The notes under the pieces are model-generated. The model ran no database searches, was not told the DNA's origin, and saw nothing but the letters and a program-made list of their open reading frames with translations. Source: Desulfuromonadales bacterium (GTDB taxonomy: Bacteria; Desulfobacterota; Desulfuromonadia; Desulfuromonadales; BM103). Taken from it: 12,563 nt of DNA. Position numbers and translations under genes: made by a program. This document shows, in pieces, positions 7,041 through 12,563 of this stretch. The stretch spans positions 1 through 12,563 of the forward strand of contig DAOWJU010000221.1 of the NCBI GenBank assembly GCA_030640215.1, written 5' to 3'. Position 1 is the stretch's first letter. Every line of letters starts with the position of its first letter.

Positions 7041-8672
7041 TTATCGAACATCCCCGCCCCAGCAACGCTCTTCCATTTCACCCAGAAGATCGGCAAAGGT
7101 CTCCCGCTGACGGGCACTGACCGCAATCGCATCAAAACGTCGGCAAAGCGGAGCAACCTCTTCAGCAGGGATCAGGTCAATTTTATTAAAGATCAGGATT
7201 CGGGGAATCTCTTCCAGGTCAAGATCCCGCAGGATACGATCAACGGCACGAATCTGCTCTTCAAAGCGTGGATTGGAGATATCGACCACGTGGAGAAGGT
7301 AGTGAGCGTCAACCAACTCTTCCAGGGTCGCTTTGAACGCTCCCATCAGACTTTTCGGCAATTGTTTAATGAAACCGACGGTGTCGGTTATAATCACTTC
7401 ACGCTCTTTAGGAAAGCGCAGACGACGGGTCGAGGTATCCAGAGTTGCAAAAAGCAAATCCTCGGTAAAAACCTCACTCTGAGTTAAAGCGTTGAGCAGC
7501 GTTGACTTGCCAGCATTGGTATAGCCGACAATCGAGACAATTGGCACGCCGGTTTTGATCCGTCTCTGGCGTCTCTGCAAGCGTCCTTTACTCAAAGATT
7601 TAAGCTGCTTTTCCAGACGGGTGATACGATCGCGAATCCGTCGTCGGTCGGTTTCAAGCTTAGTCTCACCAGGACCACGACCACCGATACCACCCATCAG
7701 GCGTGACATGGCCGTGCCCTTGCCGGAGAGACGTGGCAGAATGTATTTGAGCTGCGCCAGTTCAACCTGAACCTTGCCATCCAGGGTATGCGCTCGGCGA
7801 GCGAAGATATCGAGAATCAACTGGCTACGGTCGATAACCTTGAGATCGGTCATGGCAGCAATCGTGCGTGCCTGCACCGGGCTGAGATCCTGGTCGAAGA
7901 CCAGCAAGGTCGCGCCTTTGTGCAGAGCGCTGATGACCACTTCCTTGAGCTTGCCCTCTCCCATCAAGGAGCGCGGATTCATCTTGCGCGAGCGCTGCAT
8001 GATGCGGTCGAGGACGACCACATCAGCGGTACGGGCCAGCTCAGACAACTCGTCCATGCCGTCTTCAGCTTCCCGCAACGGTGCCTGAGTCACAGAGAGC
8101 AGAATAGCTCTCTCACGGCTATCACCCAGATCGAATGATGCCGAACGTGACTGCTCAAGCTCAACATCAAGAGCACGGATAAAGGTGGCAAAATCAAGAT
8201 CCCAGTTGTGTATCGACGAGATCTTCTGCAGCAAATGAATCTGCCCGTCCGGATTAGGCGGAATCAAGTGAGCAAACTCTACCGAACCGGGCAGACCGTC
8301 CTCGCCAACAGCGACGCTGACCATCATATCAAGTCGCAAGAGCGCCAGGTCGTTGAGGTCGTCCTGAGATAAAGACTCACCCTTGAGATGGGTGTGAATA
8401 CAACGCAAACCACGCAGGCCGCTGCGACCAAGACCAAAACTTGTCAGATCGGGGATCACAATTTCACGATCATCGCCGAGGACAACATATTTCACCACGC
8501 CGCTTCGATCGACAACCAGACCGATCTGGCGACGTAATTCGCGCGACTGCTCGGTCAGATAGCGGGCCAACTCCGGAGTAATCACCTCCCCGGTCGGCAG
8601 GCGACGCTGATAGATCCTTTCGAGAGCCTTGACCTGGCTGGATTTTAGTCCTGAGGTACTACCGTGGATCAT
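7041..8672 (-). CDS. hflX: Ribosome-associated GTPase HflX with long N-terminal extension
   Basis: HflX is a translational GTPase that binds the 50S subunit and splits or rescues stalled ribosomes under stress. Core features are the HflX N-domain (about 185-320), the glycine-rich linker GGIGGRGPGETKLE (327-340), P-loop GYTNAGKST (383-391), switch region ATLDTSTRRL (409-418), DTVGF (430-434), NKID (496-499) and SAR (519-521). At 543 residues it is longer than E. coli HflX (426). The difference is about 180 extra N-terminal residues that contain CIHTHLKGESLSQDD (91-105), reminiscent of a JAB/MPN motif. The C-terminal domain that follows the GTPase in E. coli is absent. The start at 8672 has only a weak GGA upstream, but no better alternative is seen. 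It is separated from fabI by a terminator, so it must have its own promoter within 8673-8777; I could not identify it. Confidence 0.95.
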   Translation of the reverse strand: MIHGSTSGLKSSQVKALERIYQRRLPTGEVITPELARYLTEQSRELRRQIGLVVDRSGVVKYVVLGDDREIVIPDLTSFGLGRSGLRGLRCIHTHLKGESLSQDDLNDLALLRLDMMVSVAVGEDGLPGSVEFAHLIPPNPDGQIHLLQKISSIHNWDLDFATFIRALDVELEQSRSASFDLGDSRERAILLSVTQAPLREAEDGMDELSELARTADVVVLDRIMQRSRKMNPRSLMGEGKLKEVVISALHKGATLLVFDQDLSPVQARTIAAMTDLKVIDRSQLILDIFARRAHTLDGKVQVELAQLKYILPRLSGKGTAMSRLMGGIGGRGPGETKLETDRRRIRDRITRLEKQLKSLSKGRLQRRQRRIKTGVPIVSIVGYTNAGKSTLLNALTQSEVFTEDLLFATLDTSTRRLRFPKEREVIITDTVGFIKQLPKSLMGAFKATLEELVDAHYLLHVVDISNPRFEEQIRAVDRILRDLDLEEIPRILIFNKIDLIPAEEVAPLCRRFDAIAVSARQRETFADLLGEMEERCWGGDVR

Positions 8673-8777
8673 TTAAGCGTCCGTGAATAAGGGTCCGTGA
8701 CAAAAGGACGGTGACGACAAATCCGAGAGTTGTATTCTTCGTCTGCATTCTGCATTCCACTTTCTACGTCCACACGC

Positions 8778-8805
8778 AAAAAAGGCCCTACGAGGGGCCT
8801 TTTTT
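8778..8805. terminator. Strong bidirectional intrinsic terminator after fabI
   Basis: An 11-bp perfect stem (8778-8788 with 8795-8805) of sequence AAAAAAGGCCC closes a 6-base loop, so each strand ends in a run of six T after a GC-rich core. It starts 28 bases past the fabI stop and separates fabI from hflX, which reads in the same direction. Confidence 0.92.
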
Positions 8806-8832
8806 GTTAACTCAACTTTGAGAACGGCAATA

Positions 8833-9600
8833 TCACAATGCCGAGATATTAAACCCACCGTCGACATAATGAATCTCGCCAGTGACGCCGGTAGAGAGGT
8901 CAGAGAGCAGATAGAGGCTGGCTTTGCCGACCTCCTCCTGAGTGACGGTTCGCCGTAGAGGACTGCGTTCTTCCATCGTGTGCAGCTTTTGTTTGAAGTT
9001 GCCGATACCGGAAGCTGCCAGGGTTTTAATCGGCCCGGCGGAGACTGCGTTGACCCGGATCTTCTGGGGACCAAGTTCGGCAGCCAGATAACGAACCGAA
9101 GCTTCCAGAGCCGCTTTGGCGACACCCATCACGTTGTAATCGGGAACGGCCAGCATGGCACCGAGGTAGCTCATGGTGACGATGCTGCCGCCTGCCGACA
9201 TCAAAGGCATGGCATAACGAGTCATGGGGACCAGGGAATAAGCGCTGATATCCATGGCCAGATTGAAACCTTCGCGACTGGTCTGAGAAAATGGTCTCTT
9301 CAAATCTTCACGATTGGCAAAGGCAACCGCATGAACGACAAAATCAATCGTTCCCCACTGCTGCTCAAGCTCTTTAAAAACAGCCGCGATCTCATCATCA
9401 GAGCCGACATCGCACGGCAGGATGATCGTGGAACCCAAGCTGCCAGCCAAGGGGCGGACACGCTTTTCTAACGCCTCATTCAGGTAGGTAAAAGCCAGTT
9501 CTGCGCCAGCCTCGTGCAACTGCTGGGCAACACCCCAGGCGATACTCCTATCGTTAGCGACCCCGAAAATGACGCCGCGCTTGCCATCCATCAAACCCAT
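8833..9600 (-). CDS. fabI: Enoyl-[acyl-carrier-protein] reductase (NADH), FabI
   Basis: FabI reduces trans-2-enoyl-ACP to acyl-ACP, the last step of each fatty-acid elongation cycle, in the cytoplasm. At 255 residues it has the normal family length. The short-chain dehydrogenase fold shows the modified NAD-binding loop GVANDRSIAWG (13-23), CDV (63-65), Tyr145 in MSYLGA, and the catalytic Tyr155-x6-Lys162 in YNVMGVAK. SAGPIKTLAASGI (187-199) is the flexible substrate-binding loop. Ala93 occupies the position of E. coli Gly93, part of the triclosan pocket; Ala is natural in Bacillus and Staphylococcus FabI, so no resistance should be inferred. An AGGAGA site (9612-9607) sits 6 bases before the ATG. 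It ends in the strong terminator at 8778-8805. No clear promoter was recognised in 9601-9693. Confidence 0.97.
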   Translation of the reverse strand: MGLMDGKRGVIFGVANDRSIAWGVAQQLHEAGAELAFTYLNEALEKRVRPLAGSLGSTIILPCDVGSDDEIAAVFKELEQQWGTIDFVVHAVAFANREDLKRPFSQTSREGFNLAMDISAYSLVPMTRYAMPLMSAGGSIVTMSYLGAMLAVPDYNVMGVAKAALEASVRYLAAELGPQKIRVNAVSAGPIKTLAASGIGNFKQKLHTMEERSPLRRTVTQEEVGKASLYLLSDLSTGVTGEIHYVDGGFNISAL

Positions 9601-9693
9601 GAATTTTCTCCTAAATGTGACCCTGAATCAAGTTTATATTTGTGCTAGTTCTCTTACCAGATAGACGAGTTGAAGGCAAGTCTTTGCAACAAT

Positions 9694-10476
9694 TTATTGT
9701 TTGGCAAACTGCACTGTGGCTTCAGCAATCAATGCCAGTAGAGCCTCGGCTTTTTTGTAGCCCGGAACAACCAGCCCATCAGGCATAACCAGAGTCGGGG
9801 TCGACCGAATACCCAGTTCACCAACAAGAGCCAAGGTTTGATCTACAGCTTTCGTGTCACAGGTTGCTGGCGGCACCGGCTTGCCGGCAAAGCTGATTTC
9901 CAGAAGTTCCATGGAGTTGTTGCAGACAATACTCTTGGAAACTTCGTAGGCATTGGGATGCATCTTGAGGGGGAAGAGCTTGATCAAAAAAGCAATCTCC
10001 GGATCGCGCTTGACGACTTCCTTAAGCTCCTTATGAAGCTTCTTGCAATAAGGACATTCCGGGTCTGTGAAAACAATCACCTTGGTTTTGGCCGAGGGTT
10101 TGCCAAGCAGGAGTGCATCCTGCAAAGGAATAGTGCTGACATCGACCCTGTTCATCCGGGCGCTACGCTCACGCGTAAGATTTGACTTGTCGTTCAGACG
10201 GATCACATTGCCAGAGATCAGATACTGCTTGGAAAAATCGATATAGACAGGCAGCTTGTTCTGGCCCTTTTCCACTTCAGCGACCCAAAGCCCGGGGATT
10301 TCTGCAAACTCCACGCGATTGACTTTATCAACCATATCACCAAGCAGCGTTACTGTCTCCTGCTTGGTAAGACTGTGACAATCAGCACAGGAGCCAGCAC
10401 CACAACCATCAGCTGACATAGCAAAAGCATTGTAGTTAAAGAGCAGCAATACGATAAGAATAAGTAAGGAACGCAT
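9694..10476 (-). CDS. DsbC/DsbG-like periplasmic thiol-disulphide protein with a CXXCH motif
   Basis: A 260-residue exported protein of the DsbC/DsbG group, which isomerise or reduce protein disulphides in the periplasm. The start at 10476 gives a clean signal peptide (MRSLLILIVLLLFNYNAFA). Longer starts (ATG 10521, TTG 10524) would place 15-16 polar residues before it and lack a ribosome site; GGAG lies 12 bases before 10476, slightly far. The mature N-terminus has GCGAGSCADCHS (24-35), with CADCH (30-34) forming a c-type haem motif. Next is a DsbC-like dimerisation region (about 45-115), then the thioredoxin fold with active site CPYC (141-144) and the cis-proline in STPTLV (Pro227). C185 and C206 could form a structural disulphide. 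The redox role is likely; haem attachment is inference. Confidence 0.88.
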   Translation of the reverse strand: MRSLLILIVLLLFNYNAFAMSADGCGAGSCADCHSLTKQETVTLLGDMVDKVNRVEFAEIPGLWVAEVEKGQNKLPVYIDFSKQYLISGNVIRLNDKSNLTRERSARMNRVDVSTIPLQDALLLGKPSAKTKVIVFTDPECPYCKKLHKELKEVVKRDPEIAFLIKLFPLKMHPNAYEVSKSIVCNNSMELLEISFAGKPVPPATCDTKAVDQTLALVGELGIRSTPTLVMPDGLVVPGYKKAEALLALIAEATVQFAKQ

Positions 10477-10533
10477 GAGTTCGTCTTTCTCCGTAGAGTG
10501 ATACCGGCAGTTATTTGCCATCAATGATTGTGC

Positions 10534-10563
10534 ATATTAACGAATACTGCCACCATTAGACAA
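10534..10563 (-). promoter_or_regulatory. Possible sigma-70 promoter for the DsbC-like gene
   Basis: On the minus strand, TTGTCT (10563-10558) and TAATAT (10539-10534) are 18 bases apart, each matching four of six consensus bases. A start near 10527 leaves a leader of about 50 bases before the ATG at 10476. This fits the shorter reading frame with its signal peptide. Confidence 0.4.
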
Positions 10564-10720
10564 GACATGATTACAGACGGGGGCATGATTGCGGAAAACC
10601 CGAAATGATTGACATCCTAGCCAATCTTTCGTAATTACTCGTCTCATGCACTGTACTAATAAGGCAGATCATTAAGAGACCGAAAGATACAGACTATCAA
10701 CAGAAAGTGATAAAAGCAAA

Positions 10721-11281
10721 ATGGATGCCATAACCTTAACTGGCCTGGCCCTGGCCCTGGCAATGGACGCCTTTGCCGTCGCCCTTGCTACCGGAGCCGT
10801 CCTGACACGCCTGACCGGACGCCACCTGTTTCGCCTCGGTTTCCACTTCGGACTTTTCCAGGCGCTGATGCCGGTAATCGGCTGGTTGGCTGGTCAAACC
10901 ATTATTCAATGGGTTGAAGCCTGGGATCACTGGATTGCCTTTGGCTTACTGGTTTTTATCGGTGGCCGAATGATTCACGAGGCCTTAAGTCCTGAAGAAA
11001 AGAATGAAGATCGCGATCCAACCAGAGGAGCAAGCCTGGTTCTGCTCTCCATCGCGACCAGTATTGATGCCCTGGCCGTCGGTTTTTCACTGAGTGTCAT
11101 CGGCGTATCGATCTGGATGCCATCACTGGTGATTGGCCTGGTTGCCGGCGCCCTTACCGTCGCCGGTATGCTGCTGGGTGGTCGCATCGGTGATCGCTGG
11201 GGATCACGGGTGGAAATCTTTGGTGGAGTGGTGCTCGTTTGTATTGGCTTGAAAATTCTTGTTGAGCATCTCATAACATGA
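10721..11281 (+). CDS. mntP: Putative manganese efflux pump MntP
   Basis: A 186-residue inner-membrane protein of the MntP family, which exports Mn(II) and protects against manganese excess. Six hydrophobic segments arranged as two similar halves are visible. The paired conserved acidic motifs are AMDAFAVAL (Asp16) and SIDALAVGF (Asp116), matching the essential aspartates of E. coli MntP. GLFQALMP (44-51) is also typical. A charged loop (about 88-103, SPEEKNEDRDPTRG) divides the halves. The ATG at 10721 has only a weak A/G-rich region upstream (GAAAG, about 16 bases away). It is transcribed divergently from the DsbC-like gene. In other bacteria mntP is often controlled by MntR or a yybP-ykoY manganese riboswitch. 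I could not see a convincing version of either in 10525-10720. The PHP gene converges on it from the right. Confidence 0.94.
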   Translation: MDAITLTGLALALAMDAFAVALATGAVLTRLTGRHLFRLGFHFGLFQALMPVIGWLAGQTIIQWVEAWDHWIAFGLLVFIGGRMIHEALSPEEKNEDRDPTRGASLVLLSIATSIDALAVGFSLSVIGVSIWMPSLVIGLVAGALTVAGMLLGGRIGDRWGSRVEIFGGVVLVCIGLKILVEHLIT

Positions 11282-11345
11282 GAATCGTTATTCTCTCCGC
11301 AAGCAACCTTTCTCCGAGCAAAACTATTCAGCTAACAATTACAGG

Positions 11346-11420
11346 TCGTCATTCCCGAAGGTATAATCGGGAATCCAGCCTTAACCCCATGGATCCCTGA
11401 TAGAACCATTCGAGGATGAC
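11346..11420. repeat. REP/MITE-like palindromic repeat, copy B
   Basis: A second member of the family at 6935-7017. The ends GTCATTCCCG (11348-11357) and CGAGGATGAC (11411-11420) match as inverted repeats at 9 of 10 positions. The left half forms a perfect 8-bp hairpin, ATTCCCGA (11351-11358) with TCGGGAAT (11367-11374). GGAATCCAGC follows as in copy A, and GGATCCC recurs in the right half. It occupies the gap between the convergent mntP and PHP genes, where it may also act as a transcription stop, since no classical terminator was seen there. Confidence 0.78.
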
Positions 11421-11431
11421 AAACTTCTTCC

Positions 11432-12304
11432 TCAATAACAACCCTGCCTTCTTCTCTCAACAACCGCCTTGATCTCCTCAACACAGCGGTACGGAATCTT
11501 CAGATTGCCCCGACCTGCCCCCATGACGACACCGCCCTTGATTGGCTGATGAAAATCAGATCCACCAGTCACGATCAGATTCTTCCTGCGGGCCATAGTG
11601 ATGTAGCGATCAATACCATCGTTACCGGCCCCGGAGCTATGAGCTTCCAGTCCATCGAGGCCTGCGGCAATAAAAATATCCAGCAACTCTTCGAGCCGTT
11701 CATTGCTGACACGAATAAAGTTCGGATGGGCAAGAACCGTACAGCCACCAGCATCGTGAATCAGTTTGATCGCCTCCTGCAGAGGGAAAAAGCGCTTCGG
11801 TTCGTTGCAGGGGACCAGGTAACGGACAAAGGCTTCTTCCATATCTTTTACATAACCGGCAGCGAGTAGAGCCTGACCGATGTGAGGGCGACCAATGGTG
11901 CCACCAGCACGCTTTGATACTTCACTGTAAGCGAGAGGCGGTCGCCCCTCCTCTAACAATCGCTGGTTGATATTGGCAAGAATGCGCTCACTACGCCCGG
12001 CCCGGAAATCTCTGAATTCGCCAAGCGCCTTCTGCAACGTGGCATCTTCATGGTCAAACGCGTAACCGAGCAGGTGAATATCGCTCAAATCTTCCCAGAG
12101 GACTGAAAGCTCTACGGCCGTAACAATCTCAACACCCTGTTTTTGTCCTGCAGAAAGAGCTTCTGGAATGCCGTCAGCATTATCGTGATCAGCCAGCGCA
12201 ATCGCCCGCAAGCCAAGGGACGCCGCTGCGGCAACCAGCTCAGTAGGCGTCAGGACACCGTCGGAATAAGTGCTATGGAGATGGAGATCAACGAGATCAG
12301 GCAT
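11432..12304 (-). CDS. PHP-domain metal-dependent phosphoesterase (RNase AM/YciV-like)
   Basis: A 290-residue cytoplasmic PHP-superfamily enzyme. Metal-ligand motifs appear in the expected order: DLHLHSTYSDG (6-16), ADHDN (38-42), Glu65 in VELS, IGRPHIGQAL (137-146), VLAHPN (190-195), EAHSS (220-224) and GGSDFHQP (247-254). This pattern and length match the YciV/RNase AM group, which removes phosphate from 3',5'-nucleoside bisphosphates and degrades RNA 5' to 3' in E. coli. Membership of that subgroup is likely, but the substrate cannot be fixed from sequence. The start at 12304 has no strong ribosome site (CGGTTATGACTA upstream), though the motif-bearing N-terminus MPDLVDLHLHS is typical. 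It stands alone, converging on mntP with repeat B between. Confidence 0.9.
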   Translation of the reverse strand: MPDLVDLHLHSTYSDGVLTPTELVAAAASLGLRAIALADHDNADGIPEALSAGQKQGVEIVTAVELSVLWEDLSDIHLLGYAFDHEDATLQKALGEFRDFRAGRSERILANINQRLLEEGRPPLAYSEVSKRAGGTIGRPHIGQALLAAGYVKDMEEAFVRYLVPCNEPKRFFPLQEAIKLIHDAGGCTVLAHPNFIRVSNERLEELLDIFIAAGLDGLEAHSSGAGNDGIDRYITMARRKNLIVTGGSDFHQPIKGGVVMGAGRGNLKIPYRCVEEIKAVVERRRQGCY

Positions 12305-12474
12305 TAGTCATAACCGATTGATAGATAAAGTTTTCAACATATTAACACAAATACGTGGCGCGTGGTGTAGCGAGAGGAATGGATCGGCTTTGAGCCATAG
12401 ATCAGTCACCCTTCCGCTTGACGAGGTGCCAAGTCTGGGTTAGGTTTGCGGGGCTAATCACAACATTATTAACT

Positions 12475-12479
12475 GGAGG
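12475..12479 (+). promoter_or_regulatory. Ribosome binding site for the gene at the right edge
   Basis: GGAGG is followed after 4 bases by a GTG codon at 12484 that opens a frame with an immediate signal peptide. The spacing is a little short, but no other start codon fits both the site and the hydrophobic stretch. A weak promoter candidate lies upstream: TTGACG (12418-12423), 17 bases, TAGGTT (12441-12446). Confidence 0.65.
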
Positions 12480-12483
12480 CTTC

Positions 12484-12563
12484 GTGAAGCAATTTCGTTT
12501 ACTTGTTATTCTCTTATTTTTTCTGTCCTGTGTAACTTCTGCAGCAATTGCCTCCCAGATGGA
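12484..12563 (+). CDS. Exported protein, N-terminus only (truncated by window end)
   Basis: Only 26 codons are visible, starting at GTG after a GGAGG site. They read MKQFRLLVILLFFL then SCVTSAAIASQM: a short basic start, a hydrophobic core and small residues near a likely cleavage point. This is a typical Sec signal peptide. A cysteine at residue 16 (LSC) is close to lipobox spacing, but the V at +2 and the continuing SAAIA stretch make signal peptidase I cleavage at least as plausible. The mature protein lies outside the window, so no function can be given. The frame is open to the last base. Confidence 0.65.
   Translation, partial: MKQFRLLVILLFFLSCVTSAAIASQM

Noticed and set aside
8673..9125. 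A 150-codon minus-strand frame ending just upstream of hflX
   Set aside because: It overlaps the fabI 3' half in another frame, reads through the strong terminator at 8778-8805 and has an unnatural composition.
10609..10637. TTGACA followed after 17 bases by TAATTA as an mntP promoter
   Set aside because: The -35 is perfect, but the -10 matches only two of six bases, so the assignment is not safe.
10525..10720. A manganese (yybP-ykoY) riboswitch or MntR operator upstream of mntP
   Set aside because: I could not find the characteristic conserved loops or a convincing palindrome; only weak dyads are visible.
12351..12370. TGGCGC...GC resembling a sigma-54 promoter
   Set aside because: The GG to GC distance is one base too long and the TTGC half is missing.
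1..12563. CRISPR arrays, tRNA/rRNA genes, insertion sequences, prophage or defence genes
   Set aside because: No regularly spaced repeats, cloverleaf sequences, transposase or phage-like reading frames were seen; the genes are housekeeping types with consistent composition.

Overview
The window looks like chromosomal DNA of a Desulfuromonadales-type bacterium (the Geobacter / Desulfuromonas / Pelobacter group). This is inferred from gene content, not from a marker gene. Supporting features are an HflX GTPase with a long N-terminal extension, a DsbC-like periplasmic protein carrying a c-type haem motif (CADCH), an RNase E/G with a very long basic tail, and interspersed palindromic repeats. Nothing indicates a phage, plasmid, transposon or CRISPR. 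It reads as a stable housekeeping region, and I found no clear-cut new multi-gene system. The most interesting items are unusual domains inside otherwise familiar genes.

Layout. Bases 1-2640 (+) hold the 3' part of an RNase E/G gene. Its catalytic half is followed by about 400 residues of Ala/Glu/Lys-rich, low-complexity sequence carrying eight Arg/Lys patches. It meets a convergent minus-strand unit at a perfect 16-bp hairpin that can terminate both sides (2709-2743). That unit, read leftwards from a very good sigma-70 promoter (4281-4309), is a two-gene operon: a membrane-anchored helical-repeat (TPR-like) protein and an Smr-domain protein.

The next minus-strand unit (6864 to 4347) is a lipoprotein lytic transglycosylase of the MltD type with three LysM domains. 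It overlaps by 8 bases a GTG-started gene for a peptidase-U32/UbiV-like protein with a candidate iron-sulphur cysteine set. Upstream are hflX (8672 to 7041), a strong bidirectional terminator (8778-8805), fabI (9600 to 8833, enoyl-ACP reductase), and a DsbC/DsbG-like thiol-disulphide protein (10476 to 9694).

The only plus-strand gene in the middle is mntP (10721-11281), a predicted manganese exporter. It converges on a minus-strand PHP-domain phosphoesterase (12304 to 11432). At the right edge a plus-strand gene for an exported protein begins at a GTG codon (12484) after a GGAGG site and runs off the window.

Working together. Several products act on RNA or translation (RNase E/G, HflX, possibly Smr and the PHP protein). 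Others act at the envelope (MltD, FabI through lipid synthesis, the DsbC-like protein, MntP). No single pathway unites them. Two related palindromic repeats, at 6935-7017 and 11346-11420, sit in intergenic gaps and are probably members of a genome-wide REP/MITE-like family. No stretch over 300 bases lacks a gene.
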